From positions 3,291,501 through 3,355,500 of the forward strand of contig NZ_CP071632.1 of NCBI RefSeq assembly GCF_017357385.1: DNA of 64,000 bases, read 5' to 3'. The notes beneath the pieces are model-generated. The model saw only the letters and a list, made by a program, of their open reading frames with translations, did no database searches and had not been told where the DNA came from. Positions 9,290-17,609 of this stretch are shown here, piece after piece. Position numbers and translations under genes: made by a program. The number at the start of each line of letters is the position of its first letter. Positions within the stretch are counted from its first letter, which is position 1. This stretch comes from Rhizobium sp. NZLR1. GTDB lineage: Bacteria > Pseudomonadota > Alphaproteobacteria > Rhizobiales > Rhizobiaceae.

Positions 9290-10835
9290 TACCATTGACA
9301 ATGCCAAGTTCGAGCGCCTGAGAACGAGGTATAGTCTTTTGCTCAATCGAGGTCGCGAGCATCATCGTCTTGTAAGGCTCGGCATTGACGCCCATCTCGT
9401 CGAAATAGGCGAAGAATTTTGGATATTCAGCCTTCGCGGGTCTGACGAGACCGATATCGGAATATCCGACAAGCCGCGGCGTTCCGCTAATCAAGACTAG
9501 CGTACAGGTCGAAAGGCAGTATGCACCGCCAGCAGAAACCTCGCCATCGGTCGCCCCGCTTTTGGCAATGCTCGCCTTGCAACGCGGATCCAGCGTCGGG
9601 CAGTTGGGCAACCGCGTTCTGCCAATCGAGGTCTCCAGACCTGCAGCCCGGATAATACGCCCCATCGCGAAAGCCGCATCCATGTCTCCGCCATAGGACT
9701 GAAGGACGACCGGCAATTTTCTTCCGCCGAGCGCTTTCAAGATCGCCTCCAGCCGAGCCGGCGTATCCGGCGTGATGTCTCCATCCCCGGAAATCCACTG
9801 CGTGCACTCGTCCTGGCAATTGCCATGATACATCAGCAGAAAGTCCATCGGCCGGGTTTTCGGCAGAGTCTCGTTTGTGACTGCGACCGCAGCCTGCACA
9901 GAGGCCTTGGATACAGGCGTCTCCGCCGCCGCACGGCGATGACAAACGGCCTCGGCCGCTGCATCCGGAGCACAGAGCGGCATGCCAGGCCATTCGTTAT
10001 AAGCCAACATGTCCGTCGTGAGACCGATTTCAAGTGCGTCTGCGGCCGGCACGATGTTGATGCGGTCAGGGGTGGCGCTCATCATCAGTCCAATCAAATC
10101 GGCGCTAACGCCCATTTCCTTCAGATAGGCCGTAAGAGCAGCAGTGGCCTTCTTGCCTAGCTTGGTGGAACTGCTGCTCCCCGCTGACTTTCGGCCCATC
10201 TCCTTGCGGGAGATTTCGGTCTTCTTGCCGTTCACCATCTTGTATTCGATGCGGTAGGAAACACGCACTTTGCTGTAGATTGTCGTGATCTGGTGAACGC
10301 CGATGAATGCCCATTGCGACGCGACCCGCGAGGTTCCGCCGGCAAACACCAGCGGACAAGCGGAAAAGCAGTATGCGCCATAGGAATAGGTATCACCAAG
10401 CGTGGGTTCATTCTTTGCGATAGCGGCATCGCAACGCATATCATCTTCTGGACAATCCTTCAGCCGTGTGCCGCCCACAGCCGTTTCAAGGCCGGCCTTG
10501 CGGATCATCCTGCCCATCGCATAAGCGGCGTCTACTTCACCACCTTCTGAAAGAAAGACGATCGGCATTTTTCGGTTGCCGATTGTCTTCAGAATTTTTT
10601 TGAGTTGCGCGGGCGTATCGGAGGTTATGCGTCCTTCTGCCGATATCCATTCCGGACAGTCATCCATGCACAGGAGGCTGCGCACGAGGATGAACCGCAT
10701 CGGCGGCTGACCTTTCTGTTTCTTCTGCTCGGCAGCCTGCGAGGTTGCGGCACCGATCGACAAGCTCAATAGAAGAAAACCAAGTATTACCAATGAAAAC
10801 ATAAACTTCAGGATGACGGCAATTGCAAAGCGCAC
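9171..10835 (-). CDS. Periplasmic protein with two tandem ClpP/crotonase-like domains (COG3904-like)
   Basis: This 554-residue exported protein starts at a GTG (10835) with GAGG upstream and has a hydrophobic signal segment ending near SQAAE. Two homologous halves of about 200 residues follow. Each has the order FLSEGGEVDAAYAMGRMIR, a Cys-rich loop, then GAYCFSACPLVFAGGTSR. In half two these are LQSYGGDMDAAFAMGRIIR and GAYCLSTCTLVLISGTPR. The Gly-rich oxyanion turn plus the G-x-Y-C-x-S-x-C stretch resemble the SppA/ClpP serine-peptidase fold, with Ser as candidate nucleophile, as in the predicted periplasmic COG3904 family. Its substrate is unknown. A degenerate Gly/Ser linker (~residues 215-225 and 300-330) separates the halves. 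Confidence 0.65.
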   Translation of the reverse strand: MRFAIAVILKFMFSLVILGFLLLSLSIGAATSQAAEQKKQKGQPPMRFILVRSLLCMDDCPEWISAEGRITSDTPAQLKKILKTIGNRKMPIVFLSEGGEVDAAYAMGRMIRKAGLETAVGGTRLKDCPEDDMRCDAAIAKNEPTLGDTYSYGAYCFSACPLVFAGGTSRVASQWAFIGVHQITTIYSKVRVSYRIEYKMVNGKKTEISRKEMGRKSAGSSSSTKLGKKATAALTAYLKEMGVSADLIGLMMSATPDRINIVPAADALEIGLTTDMLAYNEWPGMPLCAPDAAAEAVCHRRAAAETPVSKASVQAAVAVTNETLPKTRPMDFLLMYHGNCQDECTQWISGDGDITPDTPARLEAILKALGGRKLPVVLQSYGGDMDAAFAMGRIIRAAGLETSIGRTRLPNCPTLDPRCKASIAKSGATDGEVSAGGAYCLSTCTLVLISGTPRLVGYSDIGLVRPAKAEYPKFFAYFDEMGVNAEPYKTMMLATSIEQKTIPRSQALELGIVNGIIPYGDEPGSRLCGPDAKESLRCPRKAEAEIVPAAASLN

Positions 10836-11159
10836 GATTAAATCGCCTCAGTTATACATGGTTTAGGCTTATCAATTGCATTGAAGGGCAGCAAGCGAGA
10901 TTCCTACGCCAGTTCCCGTACCGACTTCTGCAGAAGTGATTCTCTCAGACGGCGACTTGCAGCTTGCAGGTACACATCAAGCAAGTAGAAGATGCCGCAG
11001 CGCTACATTTCCACCTCAGCACTCAACCAATGCGAGAACAACCGTGGCAAATTATTCACAATTTGAGTTAATCGACTTACACCAAATCAATTGGGACTAG
11101 CATCAAGCGGGTTTTCTGTGTTTGATAGCGGTAACATTAGGGCTGCCGGGGGCGTACAA
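10836..11159. promoter_or_regulatory. Divergent intergenic region with two palindromes upstream of a LuxR-type gene
   Basis: The 324-bp gap holds a perfect 14-bp palindrome, ACTTCTGCAGAAGT (10924-10937). It also holds a 17-bp imperfect dyad at 10955-10971, ACTTGCA-GCT-TGCAGGT, which resembles lux/tra boxes. Both sit about 190-235 bp before the LuxR-type start and 90-135 bp before the divergent COG3904-like gene. I saw no RNA gene or further coding sequence here. Confidence 0.35.
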
Positions 11160-11885
11160 ATGTCTTACATGACTACCTCTGAAAGACAGTCATTGCTTTC
11201 TGCAGAGCTTGCCATTGCACGAACGCGCAGTCTGTTTGCGCAGGCGCTGGGCCGGGTTTCCGCAGCCTTCGGATTGTCGCATGCAACGCTGATGCACGCT
11301 CCCTCCCCGGAAGACCTCCTGTTGAAACCCCTGCTGATCGAGAGTTCGCTGCCGGCCGCCTATATCAGGGAATTCGACCGCGCCCACATGATGCGCGGCT
11401 GCCCTTTCGGCTTACGGCTGAGGGAATCCGCCGTCCCTCCGGTCTGGCACCTCAACGACGCTTTCAACGGTCAGGCCTTCCCCGCCGAACTGCATGCCCT
11501 GATGCTGCGCCATGCCATACCGGCAGGCGTTGCCATGCCGACCATTGCGGCCGACGGCCAGCGCCTGGTTTTCTGGTTCTGCGGCGAGCGCGCTGCACTT
11601 GGCCAGAGCGAGGTCAATGAGCTGGCAATGATCACTCTGCATGCACTCGATGCATACAATGCAGTCAAGCGCAACGAGGAATGCGCGTATAACGCGCTGT
11701 CGACCCGCGAACTAGAGGTTGTGCGCTGGACTGCCCAGGGCAAGACCTCGATCGAAATCGGCCAGATCCTGACTTTGTCGGACCACACGGTGAATGCCTA
11801 TATGACGAACGCGATCAAAAAACTCGATTGCGTCAACCGCACCCAGTTGGTAGCTAAGGCAATTCGATTGAAGCTGATCAACTGA
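11160..11885 (+). CDS. LuxR-family transcriptional regulator (autoinducer-binding-like domain + HTH)
   Basis: From the ATG at 11160 the protein has 241 residues, the normal size for quorum-sensing-type LuxR proteins. The N-terminal ~165 residues look like an autoinducer-binding-type sensor with aromatic residues (PVWHLNDAF, LVFWFCGERAAL). The C-terminal 65 residues are a typical LuxR helix-turn-helix (LSTRELEVVRWTAQGKTS, then ILTLSDHTVNAYM). No luxI-type synthase lies nearby, so it is a LuxR solo, and its ligand is not predictable. A longer start at 11091 exists in frame. The PAS gene begins 46 bp downstream and is probably co-transcribed. Confidence 0.85.
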   Translation: MSYMTTSERQSLLSAELAIARTRSLFAQALGRVSAAFGLSHATLMHAPSPEDLLLKPLLIESSLPAAYIREFDRAHMMRGCPFGLRLRESAVPPVWHLNDAFNGQAFPAELHALMLRHAIPAGVAMPTIAADGQRLVFWFCGERAALGQSEVNELAMITLHALDAYNAVKRNEECAYNALSTRELEVVRWTAQGKTSIEIGQILTLSDHTVNAYMTNAIKKLDCVNRTQLVAKAIRLKLIN

Positions 11886-11931
11886 GGAATCGGAAGAGAG
11901 TCGGCACGTCGTCCAGTGATCTGGGGGAATC

Positions 11932-12393
11932 GTGTCTCTTCGTTTCGAACAGCCCATCATCGACAAGACCGAGCAATCCCGCGCCCACTTCGGCATCACC
12001 GATGCGGAAATCCTTCAGATGCTTGCTGCCTATCGCCTTTTTGGCTTCTGGCGCATCAACATCGAGACCGGACATTTCTTTGCGAGCGAGGATGTACACG
12101 AGATCTTCGACCTCCCCTACAGCAACGGCCCCGTCAATCTGACCGAGCTGATGTCGCGCATCCATGAGGAGGACCGCAGCCTGATCGCCCAGACATTCGA
12201 AGAGGCGAGCCGTCATGGCGTCGGCTTCCATTTCGTATACCGCGTCGACAGCCGGCTTGGCGGTTACAAGCTGGTGCGCAGCGTCGGCCGCTTTCGTGAC
12301 GATGAAAGCGGCGGCGGCATCGTCGGCGTCACCTATGAATGCGTCGAGCGGCTGCGCGTCGTCGGTTTCGAGGACGATGCGAGACCCCGCTGA
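11932..12393 (+). CDS. Single-domain PAS sensor protein
   Basis: This 153-residue cytosolic protein is essentially one PAS fold of the PAS_3 type. FGFWRINIETGHFFASEDVH is the first strand pair, IHEEDRSLIAQTFEEA the central helix, and the GFHFVYRV / LVRSVGRFRDD / GIVGVTYECVERL strands complete it. There is no output domain, so it probably signals through a partner. It starts at GTG 11932 with a strong GGGGGAAT ribosome site. It follows the LuxR regulator by 46 bp in the same direction, which suggests a functional pair. Confidence 0.8.
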   Translation: MSLRFEQPIIDKTEQSRAHFGITDAEILQMLAAYRLFGFWRINIETGHFFASEDVHEIFDLPYSNGPVNLTELMSRIHEEDRSLIAQTFEEASRHGVGFHFVYRVDSRLGGYKLVRSVGRFRDDESGGGIVGVTYECVERLRVVGFEDDARPR

Positions 12394-12408
12394 CTCCACG
12401 GGGTTTAC
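12384..12408. terminator. Short hairpin between convergent genes
   Basis: ACCCCG (12384-12389) and CGGGGT (12399-12404) followed by TTT form a modest stem between the PAS gene and the convergent DUF2333 gene. It is weak and may serve the plus strand. Confidence 0.35.
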
Positions 12409-13535
12409 CGGTCGAGCACCGAACGGATTTCGACTAGGTTCGAGCGCACCCGGAGAATATAAAAGCCCATGGTGGCGAGATGGCTCGGCATGATCCAGCC
12501 GTCCTCGCGCCCGTTCGAAATGATCGCCGGCTGAATGCGCAACGCCGCTTGGAACTGCCGCATCGTGCTGCCCCAGACCGCTCCGAGATTGCGCTCCTGC
12601 ACCACTTGCGAGAAATCCGCCTGCGCGGCGGCAAGGATGGCGTAATAGGCGTAGAGCTGGCCGTAGGCGAACCAGAACCGGTCGTCGGCGCGGGTATCGA
12701 ACCAGCCGCGATTGTGGTTTTCCGAGCGCTCGGCGAGCATGTCGGACGTGCCGCCGAGATCGTTGGCAATGCGGTCGATGAACTGCATGAGGTTGTCGGC
12801 GCGGCCGTCGAAAATGACGCTGCACGTGGAAAGATCGGTGTTGAATTTGCGCAGGCTGCCGATCGCCGAACGGTAATAGGAGGGCGTCGGCGTCTTCGGC
12901 CCGAAGGGATTGAGCCCGAAATACCAGCTGTATTCGTCGAATTGCAGATTGCCGCGGGCGCTCTGCAGGTCGTTGTTGATGCCCGACGTGCCGCGCACGC
13001 GCCCGAGCGTATCGACGAGCTCTGCCGATGTCCGCCGAACCGCCTGATTGATGCCCCGCTGGAACGACGCCTTGTTGTCGAGGAAAGGCGTGTGATCCCA
13101 GTCGATTCCGAAAAAGCCCATTTTGTAGAGCAGCATGGAGGAGATCCATGCGTTCTGGTTGACGTTGAAGTCGGTCAGGTCGGCCGTGACGTCGATGATC
13201 GCCGAACGCTGGCAGGTCTTGGCTGCCGTGGCGTTGCTTCCCTCGGCGACCGGCATTTCCTGTCCCGCGGCAACCTTGCGTTCGGCAAGCCGGTATTGGT
13301 CGACGAAGGCGGTGTTGAAATTCGACCAGGCCTGCGTCTGCCAGAAGAAATAGCCGTAGAGCACGACGAAGAGCGCCACGAACGCGATCACCGGCAGCCG
13401 GATCATCCAACTCCGGCGCTGATACCAGCCATGCGCGGCAAGAATGGGCCAGAAGGCCCAGGCGAAAAACAGGCGGACCCAGCGACCGATCGTCTGGCCG
13501 ATCAGCCTGAAAAAACCGGCTATCCGGTCAAGCAT
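12405..13535 (-). CDS. DUF2333 family membrane-anchored protein
   Basis: This 376-residue protein has an N-terminal amphipathic stretch, a basic turn (QRRSWMIRL) and one transmembrane helix (PVIAFVALFVVLYGYFF, ~residues 49-65). A large periplasmic domain follows, rich in helices and with FNTDLSTCSVIFDGRADNL in the middle. The length and order match DUF2333, a proteobacterial family of unknown function. It ends 12 bp from the convergent PAS gene and lies 148 bp downstream of the coiled-coil gene on the same strand. Confidence 0.8.
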   Translation of the reverse strand: MLDRIAGFFRLIGQTIGRWVRLFFAWAFWPILAAHGWYQRRSWMIRLPVIAFVALFVVLYGYFFWQTQAWSNFNTAFVDQYRLAERKVAAGQEMPVAEGSNATAAKTCQRSAIIDVTADLTDFNVNQNAWISSMLLYKMGFFGIDWDHTPFLDNKASFQRGINQAVRRTSAELVDTLGRVRGTSGINNDLQSARGNLQFDEYSWYFGLNPFGPKTPTPSYYRSAIGSLRKFNTDLSTCSVIFDGRADNLMQFIDRIANDLGGTSDMLAERSENHNRGWFDTRADDRFWFAYGQLYAYYAILAAAQADFSQVVQERNLGAVWGSTMRQFQAALRIQPAIISNGREDGWIMPSHLATMGFYILRVRSNLVEIRSVLDR

Positions 13536-13683
13536 CGTCGTCTCCTGTCAGGCGAGGCGAACATCAGGACATTGCGGCCCCGTCGCATCCACATATGCGC
13601 TCGATCGGCCGAGCACAACACGAGCCCTCCGATTTTTCGCAAGGGCGCCTTGCGGAAAAGAGGTGCTGACGACGTCTTGCGGC

Positions 13684-14757
13684 TCAGGAACGCAGGAAAG
13701 GCAGGCTGAACCGGAAGGACCTGCGCGCCGTATCGATCAGAGGGGCTCCCGATTTGTCCGGCGCCGGCTCGGCATAGGTCGGAAACCTGCCGGTAAATTC
13801 CAGATCGGCGCGGCTCTTGCGCCGCTCCAGATCCTGGGCGACCAGCATGCCCTTTTCGAACAGCCTGATTGGCGCGGCGATATCAGGAAAGAGTTCCGGC
13901 CTGATCCGCATCTTCATGCCGGGCCGGTCGGTATCGACCTGCGCCTGATAGATGATCAGCCGCTCCTCGACGTCGATCATCAGCTTGCGCAGCAGCACGC
14001 TACAAGCGGCGATCCGGCCATTCAGCGAATCGACAAAGGTCTGGAACAGGCCGATGAAACGCTCGCGCCGCTGGCTGTCGTCGCGCATCTCGTGCTCCCC
14101 GGCGGAAATCTGCTCGGCCTCCGCCTTCAGCGCCCGCCGCTCCGCCTCCATCTGCTCCCAATGCGCCCTGCTGCCGTAGACGCCGATACGGCCCTGCGTC
14201 GTCAGCGCCTTGGCATTGAGTTCCTTCATCTTCAGGCGGGCAATATCGATGGAATCGACCAGTCGGCGCCGTTGCTCGACGATGTCGATGAGACCGCGTT
14301 CGGCGGCCCTGTGCCGTTCGATGATCGAAGCGCGCTGGCCGGCAATCAGTCTGGCGAGCGCGTCCGATTTCGTCAGAAGTTCGAGCAACCGTTCGATGAC
14401 GGGGGCCTCGCGCACACGTTCGGTATACATGCGCCACATCCGCTGGCGCGACGTCCAGCCGGCCATCTTTTCGCGCAGCGTCAGCCCCCGAAAACTGTCG
14501 AGATCGGCCGAAACCTCCGCCGTCAGCCGGTCGAGGGAAAAGACCAGCTCCGCCTGCAGGGCGTCAAGCGCGGAAGCATCGGCGATATGGGCCTGGAAAC
14601 GAGAATTCTGTTCGAGGAAGACCTCGTCGGCCGAACGTGCCTCATCGGCGCTGAAGGCGCTGATTGCGGCCACGCAATAGTCTCCGTCGGCCGCAATCCT
14701 CTCGGCAAGGATGCCTGCAGCTTCGTATTGGCTGTCGAATGGCGGAGGTTTACGCAC
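13684..14757 (-). CDS. Conserved hypothetical coiled-coil protein (357 aa)
   Basis: I do not recognise a named family. The protein is largely alpha-helical and rich in Arg, Glu, Leu and Ala. The central part, about residues 100-260, has heptad-like runs (IERHRAAERGLIDIVEQRRR, HWEQMEAERRALKAEAEQIS) that predict a coiled coil. The C-terminus is basic and aromatic (RSFRFSLPFLRS). It has no signal peptide or membrane segment, so it is probably cytoplasmic. It precedes the DUF2333 gene in the same direction and may work with it. Confidence 0.65.
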   Translation of the reverse strand: MRKPPPFDSQYEAAGILAERIAADGDYCVAAISAFSADEARSADEVFLEQNSRFQAHIADASALDALQAELVFSLDRLTAEVSADLDSFRGLTLREKMAGWTSRQRMWRMYTERVREAPVIERLLELLTKSDALARLIAGQRASIIERHRAAERGLIDIVEQRRRLVDSIDIARLKMKELNAKALTTQGRIGVYGSRAHWEQMEAERRALKAEAEQISAGEHEMRDDSQRRERFIGLFQTFVDSLNGRIAACSVLLRKLMIDVEERLIIYQAQVDTDRPGMKMRIRPELFPDIAAPIRLFEKGMLVAQDLERRKSRADLEFTGRFPTYAEPAPDKSGAPLIDTARRSFRFSLPFLRS

Positions 14758-14791
14758 CAGGCCTCTCCAGGGAATCTCGTGCTTCTCAAGC

Positions 14792-14845
14792 TAGAGCATG
14801 GTGCCGAAAAGTGTGAGCGGTTTTCCGTCCGGAATTGCTTAAAAT
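14792..14845. repeat. Palindromic intergenic repeat, family C, copy 1 (mosaic)
   Basis: The right half (GCGGTTTTCCGTCCGG, then AATTGC) matches copies at 45542 and 53597. The left half, AGAGCATGGTGCCGAAAAG, differs and does not pair with it. The copy therefore looks like a hybrid of two repeat subtypes. It lies in the leader of the coiled-coil gene. Confidence 0.75.
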
Positions 14846-14894
14846 CGAAAGCATGTTGCTTGCGGCGCCAAAGAAAGCAGGCCGCATCCCGGCT

Positions 14895-15497
14895 TCAGAC
14901 CGGCTCGGCGATCCAAGCCCCGTTCATCGCTTCATCCCAATGCCTGCGACAGAGCGAGACATATTTCTCATTGCCGCCGACTTCGATCTGCGCGCCTTCG
15001 TGCAACACCTTCCCCTCCGCGTCGAGCCGCACCACCATCGTCGCCTTGCGCCCGCAATGGCAGATCGTGCGCACCTCGCGCATTTCGTCGGCGATCGCCA
15101 ACAGTTCCTGCGAGGCCGGAAACAACTTGCCCTGGAAATCGGTTCTCAGCCCGTAGACCATCACAGGAATGCCGAGCCTGTCGACGACGCGGGCAAGCTG
15201 CCAGACCTGGACAGGCGTCATGAAATGCGCCTCGTCGACGAAGATGCAGGCAATCGGCGCGCCTTCACCGCTCAGCGTCCCGATCAGCCGGAACAGGTCC
15301 TCGTGCGGTTCGAAGGGAATGGCGCTCGCCTCCAGCCCGATCCGCGAGCCGATGACGCCCCGGCCGGTGCGCTCGTCGAAGGCAGCGATCAGCTGCACCG
15401 TGCGCATACCGCGCTCCTGATAATTGTAGGAGGCCTGCAGCAGCATCGTCGACTTGCCGGCATTCATAGTCGAGTAGTTGAAATAGAGTTTTGCCAT
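14895..15497 (-). CDS. tdk: Thymidine kinase
   Basis: From the ATG at 15497 (GGAGAG ribosome site) the protein has 200 residues and begins MAKLYFNYSTMNAGKST, whose P-loop is diagnostic of type II thymidine kinases. The lasso region VYGLRTDFQGKLFP, the catalytic FVDEAHF and the zinc-binding Cys pairs (CHCGRK and SLCRRH) are all present. It phosphorylates thymidine in the salvage pathway. Upstream in-frame ATGs would add about 57 residues that do not belong to the family. Confidence 0.95.
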   Translation of the reverse strand: MAKLYFNYSTMNAGKSTMLLQASYNYQERGMRTVQLIAAFDERTGRGVIGSRIGLEASAIPFEPHEDLFRLIGTLSGEGAPIACIFVDEAHFMTPVQVWQLARVVDRLGIPVMVYGLRTDFQGKLFPASQELLAIADEMREVRTICHCGRKATMVVRLDAEGKVLHEGAQIEVGGNEKYVSLCRRHWDEAMNGAWIAEPV

Positions 15498-15733
15498 CCG
15501 ATCTCTCCTTGATCGGCTTATTGAAAGCTCACAATGGCAAAGAAAAGCCCTGCAACAGTGATAATCACAGGAATCCCGCTCAAAAACTGCTGAAAGCCCC
15601 AAAAACAATATAGTTCCAAAAATCTGCCCGACGTCGCAATCGCATGGGTCGATACGACGCAAACGCACTGAGGTCGCTTGTCAAACTCGGCTATTGGTGG
15701 TTGGCTTGGGAACTTAAAGACTGGGAGTCTAAA

Positions 15734-16690
15734 ATGAAAACAACAAGCACGTTCAAATTCGTCACTGCCACTGCCATCGCCACACTCTCCGTTGCGACCG
15801 CTGCCTTCGCCGCGGATCCCGACAGCTGCTCCACCGTACATTTCTCGGACGTCGGCTGGACTGACATTACCGCCACCACCGCTACTGCCTCCGTCGTCCT
15901 GAAGAGCATCGGCTATCAGACCGACATCAAGGTCCTCTCGGTACCGGTCACCTATACCTCGCTGAAGAACAAGGACATCGACATCTTCCTCGGCAACTGG
16001 ATGCCGACGCAAGAAAAGGACGTCCGCCCCTATCTCGACGACAAGTCGGTCGAATCCTTCGGCCCCAACCTCGTCGGCGCCAAGTACACGCTCGCCACCA
16101 ACGCCAAGGGTGCGGAACTCGGCATCAAGGACTTCAAGGATATCGCCGCCCACAAGGACGATCTCGACGGCAAGATCTACGGCATCGAGCCCGGCAATGA
16201 CGGCAACCGCCTCGTCATGGATCTGATCGAAAAGAACACCTTCGGCATGAAGGATCTGGAAGTCGTCGAATCCTCGGAACAGGGTATGCTGGCGCAAGTC
16301 GCTCGCGCCGAAAAAGCAGGCAAGCCCGTCGTCTTCCTCGGCTGGGAACCCCATCCGATGAACACCAATTTCAAGCTGACCTACCTCACAGGCGGTGACG
16401 ACGTCTTCGGTCCGGACTTCGGCGGCGCCAAGGTCTACACCAATGTTCGCGCCGGCTATCTCGGCGAATGCCCGAATGTCGGCGCGATGCTGAAGAACCT
16501 GACATTCTCCCTCGATATGGAGAATAAGATCATGGGCAAGATCCTCGACGACGGCAAGGAGCCGGAAGCTGCGGCGACCGAATGGCTGAAGGCCAACCCC
16601 TCAGCCCTCGACCCCTGGCTTGCAGGCGTCAAGACTCGCGACGGCAAGGGCGACGCTCTGGCGGCTGCCAAGACCGGCCTCGGCCTTTGA
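15734..16690 (+). CDS. choX: Choline ABC transporter, periplasmic binding protein
   Basis: From the ATG at 15734 (GGGAG seven bases upstream) the protein has 318 residues and a clear signal peptide cleaved after TAAFA. It belongs to the OpuAC/ChoX family: DVGWTDI near the N-terminus, FLGNWMPTQ, GIEPGNDGNRLV and FLGWEPHPMN carry the aromatic residues that form the choline cage. It captures choline in the periplasm and hands it to ChoW and ChoV, encoded immediately downstream. The order and directionality are those of the rhizobial cho operon. Confidence 0.92.
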   Translation: MKTTSTFKFVTATAIATLSVATAAFAADPDSCSTVHFSDVGWTDITATTATASVVLKSIGYQTDIKVLSVPVTYTSLKNKDIDIFLGNWMPTQEKDVRPYLDDKSVESFGPNLVGAKYTLATNAKGAELGIKDFKDIAAHKDDLDGKIYGIEPGNDGNRLVMDLIEKNTFGMKDLEVVESSEQGMLAQVARAEKAGKPVVFLGWEPHPMNTNFKLTYLTGGDDVFGPDFGGAKVYTNVRAGYLGECPNVGAMLKNLTFSLDMENKIMGKILDDGKEPEAAATEWLKANPSALDPWLAGVKTRDGKGDALAAAKTGLGL

Positions 16691-16697
16691 TGATATG

Positions 16698-16729
16698 ACG
16701 GGGCGGCTCGCCGCCCCGTTTCATTTTTG
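16698..16729 (+). terminator. Stem-loop between choX and choW
   Basis: A 9-bp stem (ACGGGGCGG, CTCG loop, CCGCCCCGT) followed by a T-rich tail lies in the choX-choW gap. A partial terminator here would keep the binding protein more abundant than the permease, as in many ABC operons. Confidence 0.75.
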
Positions 16730-16763
16730 TCCGATTGTTGATTTTTTTGGATAGGCGCGCCCC

Positions 16764-17609
16764 TTGAATTGGATCACCGAGGCTAAGATTCCCATTGGCT
16801 CATGGGCCAAATCCTTCGTGGACTGGCTGACATCGAACGGCGAGTGGTTCTTCAACCAGCTCGCCTTCCTGCTGTCGAGCGCCATAGACGGCCTGCTCTT
16901 CGTGCTGCAGAAGCCCCACCCGCTGATCGTCATCGCTGCCATCACCGCCCTTGCCTTCTGGCTGCGCCGGTCGATCGCAGTCACGCTGTTCACCTGTCTT
17001 GGGCTCCTGCTCATCGTGAACCAGGGTTATTGGAAGGAGACGACGGAGACGCTCGCCCTCGTGCTCGCCGCCACCTTTGTCTGCATGGTGATCGGCATTC
17101 CCTTCGGCATTGCCGCCGCCCGCCGCCCTTGGGTCTATGCCGCCATGCGCCCGGTGCTCGATCTGATGCAGACCATTCCGACATTCGTCTACCTGATTCC
17201 GGCGCTGATCCTGTTCGGCCTCGGCATGGTTCCGGGCCTGATCGCGACCGTCATCTTCGCCATCCCCGCCCCCATCCGGCTGACACGCCTCGGCATCATC
17301 TCGACGCCGCCGTCCCTCGTCGAAGCCGCCGTTGCTTTTGGCGCAACGCCGATCCAGGTGCTGCGCAAGATCGAACTTCCCTTTGCCATGCCGCAGATCA
17401 TGGCGGGCCTCACCCAGACCATCATGCTGTCACTGTCGATGGTGGTCATCGCCGCCCTCGTTGGGGCGCCCGGGCTTGGCGTGCCGGTCGTGCGCGCGCT
17501 GAACACCGTCAATATCGCCAAGGGCTTCGAAGCCGGTTTCTGTATCGTCATCTTGGCGATCATTCTCGACCGCATATTCCGCACGGCGGGTGAAGGAGGC
17601 GGCGCATGA
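16764..17609 (+). CDS. choW: Choline ABC transporter, permease
   Basis: This 281-residue inner-membrane protein has about six membrane segments and the permease EAA-type loop EAAVAFGATPIQVLRKIELP that contacts the ATPase. It starts at an unusual TTG (16764), since no in-frame ATG precedes the conserved N-terminus (MNWITEAKIPIGSW). It overlaps choV by 4 bp (ATGA), indicating translational coupling. It moves choline across the inner membrane. Confidence 0.92.
   Translation: MNWITEAKIPIGSWAKSFVDWLTSNGEWFFNQLAFLLSSAIDGLLFVLQKPHPLIVIAAITALAFWLRRSIAVTLFTCLGLLLIVNQGYWKETTETLALVLAATFVCMVIGIPFGIAAARRPWVYAAMRPVLDLMQTIPTFVYLIPALILFGLGMVPGLIATVIFAIPAPIRLTRLGIISTPPSLVEAAVAFGATPIQVLRKIELPFAMPQIMAGLTQTIMLSLSMVVIAALVGAPGLGVPVVRALNTVNIAKGFEAGFCIVILAIILDRIFRTAGEGGGA

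Noticed and set aside
13444..15156. A 570-codon plus-strand frame across three minus-strand genes
   Set aside because: It runs antisense through the coiled-coil gene and parts of tdk and DUF2333, spans an intergenic repeat and has no recognisable domain.
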